Part shown: positions 22,468 through 34,124 of the stretch, piece after piece
Numbering within the stretch: the first letter of the stretch is position 1
Layout of the letters: each line of letters starts with the position of its first letter
DNA from: Botrytis cinerea B05.10
Taxonomy: Eukaryota; Ascomycota; Leotiomycetes; Helotiales; Sclerotiniaceae
Assembly (NCBI RefSeq): GCF_000143535.2
Contig: NC_037322.1
Span: 1,116,001-1,180,000, forward strand
Reading direction: 5' to 3'
Length of the DNA stretch: 64,000 nt
Made by a program: the position numbers and the translations under genes
Notes under the pieces: model-generated
What the model was told of the DNA's origin: nothing
Seen by the model: only the letters and a program-made list of their open reading frames with translations
Database searches by the model: none

Positions 22468-24198
22468 ATGGCCCCATCAGCCTTACCAAATCTCGACAAT
22501 GCCACTTCCGACTCCTCAAATCGTCCTAAGATTCTCATTCCAGAAAAAGTCTCAGTCGATGGTCTTGCTCTCTTAGGTAATACCTTCGAGATTCATCAGC
22601 CGAAAAATCTCTCTCCTACGGATCTCCTCGAAATCATTCCTCATTATTCTGCTCTCATCATTCGCTCAGAAACAAAAGTCACAGCCGAAATTCTCGCGGC
22701 TGCGAAAAATCTCAAGGTGGTAGCGAGAGCGGGAGTGGGCGTGGATAATATTGATGTAGAAGCAGCGACGAAACATGGCATTATCGTGGTCAATTCTCCA
22801 AGTGGAAATATTGCGGCCGCCGCAGAACATACGATTGCGCTTTTGATGGCGGTGGCGAGGAATGTACCGGCGGGGGATAGATCGTTGAGGAGTGGGGGAT
22901 GGGAGAGGGGAAAACTGGTAGGGACGGAAGTTGGAGGGAAGATATTGGGGGTTGTGGGGCTGGGGAAGGTGGGATTGAAAGTTGCGAGGATGGCCGTGGG
23001 ATTGGGGATGAAGGTTTGGGCTTTGGATCCGTATGCCAGTCCGCAGATTGCCGAGGCGAATGAAGTGCTTCTTGTGAAGGAATTGGGTGATTTGTTACCG
23101 GTGGTGGATTTTTTGACAATTCATACCCCGCTTATTGCTAGCACGTTGGATTTAATCGGGAAGGAAGAATTGGCTAAAATGAAGAAAACTGCAAAGGTGC
23201 TCAATGTAGCAAGAGGAGGAGTCTATAATGAACAAGCCCTCCTCGATGCTCTCGACGCTGGTATCATCGCAGGAGCAGGTCTCGACGTCTTCACATCCGA
23301 ACCCCCTGTCCCCTCATCCCCCGCTCAAAAGCTCACTCAACACTCTAAAGTCGTCGCGACTCCCCATCTCGGCGCCTCAACAATCGAAGCTCAAGAATCG
23401 GTTTCCGTGGATGTTTGCACACAAGTTCGTGCCATTCTCTCGGGAGGGCTGCCGACATCTGCAGTCAATGCACCGCTTATCCTTCCAGAAGAATACAAAA
23501 AACTCCAGCCGTTTGTTAAATTGATGGAGAAGATGGGGGGATTGTATACCCAGCATTATCGGGGAAAGGGCGTGGGAGGGAAAAAATTCGAAGTTGTTTA
23601 TGAAGGGGAACTTGCGGGGATCGCGAATACGCGTCCGCTTTTTGCGGCGTTGGTGAAGGGATTGGTGGGGAGCATTAGTGAGAGAGGAGGGAGAGATGTT
23701 AATATTGTGAATGCGAGTTTGTTGGCTAAGGAAAGGGGAATTGTGATTAGTGAGACGCGTGTTAGTGAGAGTAAGTATTTGGTTTATGCGAGTTTGGTGA
23801 CGTTGAATGTTGAGGGGGGAGATGGGAGTGGAAATGGAAATGGAAATGGGAATCAGGTTATCAGTGGTTATGTAAGTGATCGGGGAATTTTCATAAGTCG
23901 ACTCGATCGCTTCAATACGAGTTTTTCACCCGAGGGAACGTTGTGTTTGTTGAGAAACAATGATGAGCCGGGGAAAATAGGAGTTGTCGGGGGAATTCTG
24001 GGTCGCGCGGGAATTAATGTGAGGTTTATGAGTGTAGCGGCTTTGGATAGAAGTGGAGAGCACAGTGGGATGCAGGGAGAGGAGATCAAAAATGAGGCGT
24101 TGATGATTTTGGGGGTTGACGGGGTGGTGGGGAGGGAGGTGGAGGAGGAGTTGAAAGGGGAAGAGGGGATTTTTGATGTGGGGATTGTTTGCTTGTGA
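22468..24198 (+). CDS. D-3-phosphoglycerate dehydrogenase with ACT domain (SerA type)
   Basis: A single-exon gene of 576 residues. It oxidises 3-phosphoglycerate to 3-phosphohydroxypyruvate with NAD, the first step of serine synthesis, in the cytosol. The N-terminal substrate domain includes ALIIRSETKVTAEIL and VVARAGVGVDNIDVEAA. The NAD-binding fold has GKILGVVGLGKVGLKVARMA (GxGxxG) and the usual conserved segments LNVARGGVYNEQALLDAL, GAGLDVFTSEPP and VATPHLGAST, which carry the catalytic Arg, Glu and His. An intervening domain (residues about 320-460) is followed by a C-terminal ACT-like regulatory domain (LLRNNDEPGKIGVVGGILGR). The roughly 570-residue layout with the intervening domain is the long type also found in bacteria and plants, rather than the shorter yeast Ser3 type. 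A Gly-Asn repeat lies at the domain boundary. The GGG-rich codon use of two blocks contrasts with a C-rich middle block. Confidence 0.95.
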   Translation: MAPSALPNLDNATSDSSNRPKILIPEKVSVDGLALLGNTFEIHQPKNLSPTDLLEIIPHYSALIIRSETKVTAEILAAAKNLKVVARAGVGVDNIDVEAATKHGIIVVNSPSGNIAAAAEHTIALLMAVARNVPAGDRSLRSGGWERGKLVGTEVGGKILGVVGLGKVGLKVARMAVGLGMKVWALDPYASPQIAEANEVLLVKELGDLLPVVDFLTIHTPLIASTLDLIGKEELAKMKKTAKVLNVARGGVYNEQALLDALDAGIIAGAGLDVFTSEPPVPSSPAQKLTQHSKVVATPHLGASTIEAQESVSVDVCTQVRAILSGGLPTSAVNAPLILPEEYKKLQPFVKLMEKMGGLYTQHYRGKGVGGKKFEVVYEGELAGIANTRPLFAALVKGLVGSISERGGRDVNIVNASLLAKERGIVISETRVSESKYLVYASLVTLNVEGGDGSGNGNGNGNQVISGYVSDRGIFISRLDRFNTSFSPEGTLCLLRNNDEPGKIGVVGGILGRAGINVRFMSVAALDRSGEHSGMQGEEIKNEALMILGVDGVVGREVEEELKGEEGIFDVGIVCL

Positions 24199-24956
24199 GG
24201 GGTGGGGGGTGGAAGGGAGAGGAGAATGGGATGGGGATATTGAGCGGGAGAATTCAGGTTCTGGAAGAAAATTGGAAGTAGGAATCGTAGAGAAATGGAA
24301 TGGAATGGATCATTATCAGGTGGAGATTAAAAGAAATGGATCGGGTTTTTCGAATAGCATCGATTAGAAACATATCATTACCATTATCATTGTCATAGCG
24401 AATTGAATATGAGATATCAAAAATCAAAAATTGGGAGATTGGAGTGGTGTATATGTATATATGCACATATTTGTGTTTTTGTGGAGATATGAGGGTGAGG
24501 GATGAAAGGATGACTGTGTTTCTGAGATGGGAGGGAGATGATGATGAAGTGATTGATAACAATTAGGTATTGATCGGGATTGGTTTTTGAAGCTCTGAGT
24601 ATACATATATACATATATATAACATGGCGAGATAGTGATATATATTACAATCTATGAATAATTATCTCATTTGTTTCTTTGCCTTTCTGTTCTTTTCTTT
24701 TCTTGTATGTATATATCATATATTTATTTTCACACCCGCAGATCCAAGAAGTCGTTGTTCTTTTCGTTTGGTGTTTGGCTTTTGGTGTTTAATCTTCAAT
24801 ATTTGAGAATTGATCGAGGTTAGAATTCAAATAAAATAAGATTTGTTGTTGCTAGTTTGGCTGCATTGGAAAAGCTAAAGTTGGTGATTTCGGTGAAGAA
24901 AAAAAAATGAATGAATGAAAAAAAAGAATTAGAAATAAAATTTCGTTGATGTAAAG

Positions 24957-24981
24957 GGGGAGGAGGAGGAGGAGGAGGAGG
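24957..24981. repeat. (GGA)n microsatellite
   Basis: About eight AGG units. Confidence 0.9.
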
Positions 24982-25299
24982 GAGAGTTGTTATTTCTGGA
25001 AATGTAGAGGATGTGTGTAGAAGATGTGAAGGATAATTAGGAGATGGGGGATGCAGGCGAGAAGATAGGAGGCGAGAGGCTAGGAGGGCGTGTTGGGTTT
25101 TGGATTTTGATTTTGATTTGTTCTTGCTGGTGTTAATATTTTCATCGTCGCAAACAAATTGATCATCACGTAATTTCATTGTTACGATTATTTTGGTTAT
25201 CATATACATCAATTCTGCTTCCCGCCTAGGCGAAGATTTTTGTAAGATTAGTATTTTCTTGTGTGGGAAATAGAGGGGAGGTAGGTGTTTATATAAGGA

Positions 25300-25746
25300 A
25301 GGGTGCATTCGGATCGATTTTTGATTTATTTGAAGAAATTTGTAATAATATCAAAACAGCAAGAATATTCAGGTTAGTTAATATATTTGAGTGATATTGA
25401 ATATATATGAGTAATATTGAACACATTTGAATGATATTGAAAAATGATAGGGGTAGATAATAAATGAAGATTTGTTTTATAATGCTTCAAAAAGCTGTAT
25501 TACGATTGATATATGAGGATCTTGAAAGTATTTACCATTTTAAAGATTATTTATCAAATAAATTATTAGGAATTATTTGATAGCTTCAAGCGTTCAGTAA
25601 AAGACATTTATTTATCAAATAATTCTTAATAATTTATTTCATAACCTTAAGCGTTCGATAAACTTATTATTATTTAAGCTTATTTAGTAAATAAATGAGG
25701 TCTAATAAGGTCTAATAATTTAAATAAATCGATCCGAACGCACCCT
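25300..25746. mobile_element. MITE-like element with terminal inverted repeats
   Basis: The left end AGGGTGCATTCGGATCGATT and the inverse of the right end AGGGTGCGTTCGGATCGATT differ at one of 20 bases, and the similarity continues into an A/T-rich TTTATTT stretch. The roughly 447-bp body has no coding frame and contains further palindromic segments (around 25545-25630, where TTTATCAAATAA-type motifs face each other and AAGCGTTC is repeated). It looks non-autonomous. I could not define a clear target duplication, so the superfamily is open; the GGGTGC-type end resembles some hAT or Harbinger MITEs. Confidence 0.72.
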
Positions 25747-27000
25747 AGGTATGTGGTGAGAGGTTTGGAGGGGTGATAGGTTTTATGGACCCCGCGAATG
25801 TGATATGTTTACAGTGTGGATGGATATTTTCACTTCTTTAAAGATGGGATATACTCCGCCTGTTGAGGTTGGGGAGTGGAGATTCTGGGAGTTGTTGAGT
25901 GTAGATGGGGGATGTATTAACTCATACAGATCTGGAAGGACTTTAGAGATGGAGGCTAGTGGACTGAGGAGGAGAAGGGGGGTTTATATAAGAAGCGCAT
26001 AGAGAATAATTTCATCGTCCCAATGGCAACAACTTGGATTAAGCGATGTTCCATGTCGCTTCTAGTGTGTCCAATACCTCTTTTAAGTATTTGTGACGAA
26101 GACAGATAATGTGTTTAATTGAAAGTTGTAATTTGGCAGACAAATAAATCTCCATTAATATCGTTATTTATATATCTAAATATTCATTTTTGGACAAGAA
26201 GTTGTTGTTGTCATTGTGTTTATATCTATATCTTGCTATATTGAGATTTTTTCATTTATCATCGAGAGAACATTTTGGTGATATTACTTTTTAGTGAGAT
26301 TTAGATTCAATAGGTACTCCTCCGTTGTCTGGTGCTTATGGAAGTGGAAACTCACAGAAGATATGTCTATGTCACTCTGGTTCTGAATATGAATTGAAGA
26401 GAAAAAAAAGCATGAGGGTGTCAGGGTTTCTATGCTTCCTTATGGATTTTTTGCGGAGAGGAGAAAGGTTTGGAAGTAGATTATGAATTTTGAATCCTTG
26501 GCTGCGGATGAATTCACTAAATTTAGACGAGAAAACTTTTGTATGAGATTCAGACTGGCGAACTAAAGAGGGATCTATATAAGAGCCAGCTTGAACTTTG
26601 TTTTATTCTCCAATATCGATTTACGAACCAGCCAGAACTGGGTGGCTGCTCGAATATTTCGCTTCTGCGTCTAGTTTCTTATGTGGGTGTTGGTTGGGAC
26701 TATTCATCATATGGAGATATTAAGTAGTGATTTCTGGGGAATTTTTGGAAGTGTAGTTTAGGCTGTGAAATTTTTTTATTGTCGATGTTTTCTTATCTTT
26801 GTTTTTACACTGTTGAAATAATCGACTTACTGTCAATTTGTTGTGGAAATGATTGTCGGTGTTATTCTCTCAATAGGGCCAGGTGGACACATCTGCATTC
26901 CGTGGCTCTTAATATAATATTTTGAAAGATTAGCTCTAGGGTTGTAACTGCTCCTGATCTTGTTGTTTCAGATCTGTGTCGTTGTAGTGTTTGAGGAGAA

Positions 27001-30000
27001 AATAAATTTGGGGGTGTCACGGTCTATATGGTTCACTACGGTTTTTTTTTTGTGGTGGGGAAGGGATTTGAACGTCTTCAAATGTCTCTGGAGAGATTAG
27101 ATGAGAGTTTTGAATAGATTTGGTGGTTGGAGTATTTGTTGATGCTTCCGTGAATGTTGAGATGAAGATGAAGATGAAAATGAAAATCGAGATACGAGAG
27201 TCGGGATTTGGTACTGTAAGCTGTTTCTCCTGCCTTGATATGTTTTGAGCTTTGATACTTTGGAACTTGCCATAGCTTCAGGCTCATTTTGGAAATCTTT
27301 TTTATGCTCGTGATATGGCTCGAGAAATTATATCTTTCTTCCAAAGAGATTAAAGAAAAGATTCAAGAGTCTGGGGTTGACTAGTATGACTCTGGACTTC
27401 ATATGGATAGTTTTGCCCAATTCCTCGACAGTTCCCTCACAACTGCCAGAATGACTTTTCAATAAATTTAATAATCCATTTCAACTTATCCATCTGAGTG
27501 TTCTCGTGCATTATGATGACCGAAGCTGTGGATCTATGCTCTCGCAACATCATCCTTAAATCATAAACATACGCGAACTTTGAAGCCATTCAGAAACCCA
27601 AAGTCTTCGTATATAAGACTCTTCTATTTCCAAATGCTAACTCGGGACTCCGCAATCAAAGAGTTTGTAATCGATACAGATGCTGCAGCGATCGCGTTGC
27701 AATTCAAGACTTGGAAAACTCAAGTTGACCTGACAAGTTTTTGGAATATTGGTGTTAACATCTTATCTTCTTCAGAATTCCATACTACAAATCCTCCAAA
27801 TTTTGATAGCAATAGTTATTTATTTATTCATTGTCGAACCTTTAGAAACTTATCGTCGTCGTTACTTGAGTGCACATTGTTGGAACTTGTCTTTTTTTTC
27901 TTCTTTCTTAAGTATCACCTTCCTACGCACCCTTTACACATCATTTTCAGGTAGAAATTCCTGGAATTCCGCAGATTGTCCCGAGAATTGGAGACCTTGG
28001 ATTCCTCACATTTTTGTCGTATGTTTGATGGTATGAAGAGCAAATAAGTTGACGGGGTTGTGTTTATATAATCCAGAATCGTGATACCCGAGATTTAGAG
28101 TATGGTGAGGATCGATTCAGCCATATTTGTACAATTGCTTCACCCGATCACTTCATTCACCATTTGAATCGCGGAATATGACATGTGAAAGAAAATTGAA
28201 TCTTGTGTTCACTCATTTCAACACAAACATCACATGGATACCCGTATTATTCAAACTCTAGCCATGATCGCTCATGACTTGGTGGATATAAATATACACC
28301 CTTATCCGTGATCTTTCTGGGCCATAATCAGGCAAGATCAGCATTCTTTTGCTCATCTATGAACGGGCAGAGAGAAAGGATAAACAATTCCTTTCCGAAA
28401 ACACCCAAGGAAGATTCAGTGTGGATTTGAACATGTTATGTTATTGAGATTCTACAACATGCCAAAAGACGTGTTGGTCTGAAATATTTCGAAATATGTA
28501 GGCCCTAACCCTAGCGAACGAATAGAACTGTCGCATTCGAAATATTTCAACTATGTAAGCTTAACGAGCCAATTGAAAGAATCGATCTGAAATATCTCGA
28601 CCCCACCATGACCACCTACTTCAGTTTTTGTTATTGGTAAGGTTTTGTTGTTATCGCTAGAATCTGGTGTGTCGTTTTCCTATCATTATTGTCGCTTTAT
28701 TCGACTTTCATTTTGTTCTATCTGATCGTTATTCCGAAAGTCTTTGTGGTCAATCAGGTAACTTCACATTTCTCAACTTACGACAACCTGGTTGCTCGCT
28801 CACTTTGCGCAGTGTACTCGTGGTTCTTCCTATTATCTGCGATACCTATTCGTCACCTCTTGGCTTGGAGAACAAATCCGAGCATATTTTAGTCTCCTAA
28901 ATAGTATTTGCGAAGGAAAACTTTGTTGTTCTAGGAGGTAGTGCTTTTTTGGTATTCACTCAATCTGGAGGTTGTGATTTACGATGTTCTTACTATGTGT
29001 AGACTACGGTGACTTTGCATTAATAGTAAAATCGGAAAGCCGAAGCCGTACTCGACAGTCATTAGGCCTTGCGAGCCTGGTCTTTGTTTGCACTTCAGTA
29101 CATTTACTACTGTTTGTAATTTGAGAGTTCACAGCACGTTATTTTCTAGATATCCATTAGATATTCCGACTTCCCCATCAATTGTATCCGCCATTGTCGT
29201 CTGAGACATTTTTTCTCGTCCGTAGTCTTTCTATTGTCACTCCAATACCACACATTGTACTTCTACAAGATCAGGTCAAGATGCATAGATTGCTCTACCG
29301 CCCATAAACTCATATCAAGCTCTGTCGCTTATGCATCAATTCTCCTCTGAATATTACCTTATCTCTGACACCCCGCTCAATTAATGGTATCCTCTCTGCA
29401 AGGTATGCTTCAAAGCACTGGATCTTCGGACACATCGCCGCCATGTAAAAAGCTAAGGAAGTCTTGTTATCGGAACGGGATAGATATAATCGTGCATAGT
29501 CATTCTGAAAACGTAACTTGGTCAATTTAGGATTCATATCTATGGTCTTGAAGCTCTTGAATAATGTGTATCTACAGTATACATTCTGTGGAGATATGCG
29601 CTAGACAATCTACTAACCAATAATCAAGAAAGAGGGGTAGAGTAGACCTCGGTATCTTCAGAAATTCAAGTGAATCTTCAAGTCAGGCAAATTGGGGGGA
29701 ATCACTTGGCAACTGGGATTGTGACCTTCCGTGAATCATCTTTCTGGAGCTAGAGGAAGCTTTCTTGGGCTATAAAAGAGATCAAGGTAAGTAATTTTAC
29801 TCAACAAATAATCCAGTTGGGTTTCTAGCAATCTCGGTATATTGTTGTCTGAAGACCAGGATGGTCAACTTTGTGGAGACATAGATGATCCTAGAAGTTC
29901 ATTTCCAGGAGGGAGAGTTTTGGTAAAAATGATCTTGTCTGATTTTTTTTTAATTCTTTTTTGTTGTTATTGGTTATTTTGATTGTCGTTTTTCCTTCAT

Positions 30001-32711
30001 TGCTGTTGTTTCTCAAACAAATTTTAATTCAGATTCACAAACTTCAGTACGCTTGTGCTCTTATTAGGTATGTTTGCCACACAGAGAGGCAGTGAATCGA
30101 TTCACTTATTTTCCAATGGGTACTTCCAATTTTTGGTATATGATAGATCAAAACCGCAGCTTTTATGTTCCATATCACAGTTTGGGTTTTGAAGCATGAA
30201 TCTCTAGTTAATATGCTATTTTAAATTTCTTGAATGTTTTTACAATGGAATATTAATGTAGAGTTCTCGCTAGTAATTTTGTTAGCAGATATACAGATTC
30301 AGATGATTGGATCATTCAGTCGAGGAGAAGCTATATGATATGTAGGTAATTAGATTAACTTTAAAGAATTTATGAAAAGCCAAGAGACTTTCCACACAGA
30401 TCAATGCATTGCATGTGGAACCATATTTTCTCTCCAAGGTCATTTACACTTCTCTAAAGTAAGTATTCATAAACAATAAATTATTACAGACGGAAGGACA
30501 GCTGCTCAGATGGCAATTGATTTCGTACTCTATCCAGACTTTTAGCTTTGAAAAAAAGTTGGAACAAGGCTGATTGGTAACTTTGAGACTTAGCCTCGGA
30601 TAACACCAGCTAGAACCAAATGAGATGAGATCTTGTTGATAATTATTAACTTTAATGTTAGAAACGGTAGCGGGAATTGTGTATCATCTGAAACAATTTC
30701 TATCGCTAATGTGTTATTTCGCTACATCGGCAAACTACCATTATATCCTATTGATACCACCAGGTCTCGGTAAACTCAGGGTATGAATTTTGGATCAAGG
30801 GATGATCTCAAAATCGGAAAGTTGCACAACTTGGCAGTGATATCATGCTATCCTTGAAGGTTTGTCAATGTTCTTAGATCCAAAGACCTGCCTGTTATAT
30901 AATGGTCTATGCGAGAAAAATAAGTTGACAGCGTGCATTCACTTGAATATATCCATACGTTCTAGATTTTAAAATTCAAAAGCAGAATAAAATCGAGCTC
31001 TGCTGAGATCTAGGTATCTTATAATTGACTATGACTCACTTTGATTGAAAATGACATCCTAAATTCTAGCAAGAAAAGGTTTTCGGTTCAAACTCTGTAA
31101 ACAATTAATTTCTGTCACGCTTGAATCTGATAAAACTTCAACACTGCAGTTCAACCTTGCACCACTACCACCCCTTGATATCTTGTTAATGAAAATCAAG
31201 CTCAATTTAATCTCACGTGGCGGTTCTGTCAGTTGCTTGGAAGTTCTGGATTGATTTTCTTGCCTCATTTTAAATAAGTAGGCAATTGTTTTCATGTCTG
31301 AAAATCTGGAAACGATCAAAAGAGGACGCTCGTTTGATCAATTTATAATGACATCTCCAGAAGTTAGATATGCATGGGCTAAAATCTGTCACGGGGCTAA
31401 TAGTCTGGTCAGGCAGTATGATGACATTGTCTAGACTCTGAAAACACTTCAAACGATGCCCAATACAAAACTTACTTGGACCGAAATTTCTTGGTATTTT
31501 GGTTTGTAGTTTGTTCGGCTTTTCTCTTTCTCCGAAACTTAAAGTATGACAAAATCTAATCAAACAGATTACCACATTGATATAGAAGACCGGATAATTT
31601 CAAAATATCCAGTGGAGCAATTAAAATGATAGGAATCTTCTCGATATATAGTATTTCAGATAGAGATCCCATGATATAATAGTTGAAAGCCATCTAGATC
31701 ATTCTAATAATTCGACCTCACAAAAGGATTTTGAATTCGTGCACTTAACTATACAACCAATTACAAGATAAGATTGTCAAATCAGCAAAAGTTTCAGAAT
31801 CAATGTTTTGAATGTTTAACACCTTACCTGCCAGAGCTCATACATAAATAGATACAGAACTCCTTTCTGGGGCAATTTCGCCGCTGAATTACAGTAGTAT
31901 TCGATATATAAAGATCCTTCTTCCCCATAGCTTTCCTACTGCTTAGCTTTCCCTGTACAAGGAGATCCGTCTTTTAAACAATAGAAATTTCGAGCAAGTC
32001 ATCATAGATACAATGAAATAATTGAGTGTCGGGTTCACATTGGTGAAAACATTTATAACATAACTTACCTCACCTCACACTTCCCTAATCACTGACCGAT
32101 TTTTCTACATTACATATAAACCCCAAAAACACATAAATGATCCTTCCCACTCAACTATTCTCCAACCCATCAAAATTATCAGTTCATCAATCTCACAAGC
32201 CAGTCAGTACAGCATTTTCGAATCATCTACCGTACCCTAATACCAAAAATATATCTTTTGAATCACTTACTTATCCTCTTATAGCTTCAAATTGAAATTG
32301 AATACACCGTATATGCCCTATTGAAAGTTCCCAAAGACTAGTGTGAAATAAAGCTGTACTCCGTTATACTGTAACGATGAACTCAAAATCTCTTTTTTGC
32401 ATAAATAAAATTTTTAAGGCCGGTCTAGAATTTCTTATTACAAACAAAGTTTTCACAGACTCAAGTGCTATTTATTTTAAGGAACTCTGAAGATATTCCA
32501 CTAGAGACATAACTTGATACACTTTTTGAAATCCGCCACATTTATAAGATCACCTCGGCACATCGCGAAAACTTACAAAAACCACTTCAACACTCAAAAG
32601 TAACTATACTCTTTCGCGGATCTCTACTCTTTGTTCCTTCTCCTCCATCTCCGTCCGCTTAGATACTAACCCAATCACTCCGAAGACTCGATAAGCATTT
32701 CAAGCATCAAA
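27001..32711. other. Gene-poor region of about 5.7 kb
   Basis: Only short frames occur and none gives a recognisable protein. Two places look like possible ancient coding debris. At 27749-28036 a hydrophobic frame is followed by a proline-glycine-containing segment (VEIPGIPQIVPRIGDLGFL) in another frame. At 28689-28892 there is another hydrophobic frame. Composition is moderately AT-rich without obvious RIP pairs. A long noncoding transcript or highly diverged genes cannot be excluded from sequence alone. Confidence 0.5.
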
Positions 32712-34124
32712 ATGCCATCCTCCAATAAACTCACTGGCGCGGATCGTCTCTCCCAATTGTTTGAAAACATTGTTGTGACCAATCACAATGATATACGGAG
32801 CATAAACTCAACCTTTGGTGCCATTAGGCGAGATCTAGAAGTAACAGCAGCAGCAACAGCCGCAGTCAAAGAAAGCAGGAAAGCCCCTTAGAAAAAACAG
32901 GGTGGAAATGTTGCAAATGGTAGGGATAATGAAAAGATCATCTTATCTCAAGATAGAGGCTATAGAAAACCCGTCACCAGAAGTATGGACAACCCCAAGT
33001 TTGAGCCTTTCAAGGACGACGATTCAGAAAAAAGCGGCCTTCCACTTCCTGCACCGACGAAAGCTCTCCAGAAGAAGATTATCACCCCAGGTAAACATCA
33101 GATCTCCACCCTATCAATTCATACATCTAACCCCCAACTAACAAACGCCAAAGAATCCTTTTCACCTCATCTCTTCGAGATAAGACCCAAAACCAATAGC
33201 CAAGTCGGCATGTTCGCCACCCAAGCCATCCCAAAAGAAACCGAGATCTTGCGCGAAGCGCCCCTCATCCTCGGTGGACCCACCTGGCCCGGCCGCGAAG
33301 CAGCCTACAACAAGCTTTCGCGCCGCAAAAAAGTAGCAGTCGATTCCCCCTCCAGCCTATGCATTTGCGGAAAGAAACCCGAGCTCTGTCTCGAAACACC
33401 ACTGATGAAACACTGGGCCGTCAATTCTTTTGAGATGAATCCGCTTGTCCAAGTTGGTAATACCGCAAATGATAATTGTATCTACGATAAAGCCTCTGGG
33501 ACTAACCATGCTTGTAAAACTAATTGTTCTCGTGCGTTCAACTCTGAACACAGTATTTCGATCCGAGCAATGCGGGATATCAGGAAAGGAGAGGAAATCA
33601 CACATAATTATGGTGCATATGGCACCGCTTCTTTTCGCGCGGGTAATATTGCGGAAAGATGGAAGTTTATTTGTACGTGTAATGCATGTATCAAGGGAGA
33701 GTATGTGCCAGAAACGGGATATGAAGAGTATCAGCACAACAAGATACTTTTCTGTTTCCAATTTCCACATCTCGTTCCACTTGGCGCCGAGACAGCAGAA
33801 GAAGCGGCGATCTCGCAGGATATCATGGAATGGGCCGAGATGATTGAAAAAGATATCCTCGAAGCCGAAGCGTATTGGTATGCGCATACCGATGGAATGG
33901 TTAGCAGACGGATTACTCGACTGAGATTCACCAGGGAATGGACGGTTATTAATGAGTCACCGACGAGAAATTTCTTGGTTAATGGCCATGAAAGGTTTTT
34001 GAAGGAAAATAATAAGTTCAACCTCTCTGAGAACGTCATTGAGTTGTACATTTGGCGTGCTACCAAGGCTTTGCGGGCAGAGGTTAATCGCTGCCATCCC
34101 ATGTTCATGAGAAAGCATTCATGA
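32712..34124 (+). CDS. SET-domain protein (putative protein-lysine methyltransferase)
   Basis: My preferred model is exons 32712-32840, 32892-33090 and 33154-34124, giving 432 residues. The ATG at 32712 has a good context (TCAAAATGCC). Its frame is the same as the main frame and is blocked only by a TAG at 32889-32891, which a 51-nt GTAACA..TTAG intron would remove. A second in-frame segment (33091-33153, 63 nt) has GTAAAC, a perfect ACTAAC branch site and an AAAG end, and is probably also an intron. A shorter alternative is the uninterrupted 379-residue frame from the ATG at 32985. SET landmarks are GMFATQAIPKETEILREAP near the start, NHACKTNCSRAF, ISIRAMRDIRKGEEITHNYG (NHxC..N and GEEI..xYG motifs), and a post-SET-like FICTCNACIKGE. 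The region between the halves is short, so this belongs to the small fungal SET proteins rather than the Smyd type with a MYND finger. The substrate is unknown. Confidence 0.8.

Larger units (their letters stand above)
24199..27000. other. Intergenic, AT-rich, with an inverted-repeat element
   Basis: It contains a TATA-rich 3' flank (24430-24720), a GGA microsatellite (24957-24981) and the inverted-repeat element at 25300-25746. The longest open frame (minus, 25308-24820) is a low-complexity Pro/Ser/Phe frame across the GGA repeat and not convincing. No splice-supported gene was found. Confidence 0.6.

Noticed and set aside
24820..25308. 162-codon minus-strand frame with poly-Pro
   Set aside because: The poly-Pro is the GGA microsatellite read on the other strand, and the rest is Ser/Phe-rich noise next to an inverted-repeat element.
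27749..28036. Hydrophobic frame followed by a Pro/Gly segment, like a cytochrome P450 N-terminus
   Set aside because: The parts are in different frames with stops after them, and no haem-binding or other P450 motif follows in the next 3 kb.
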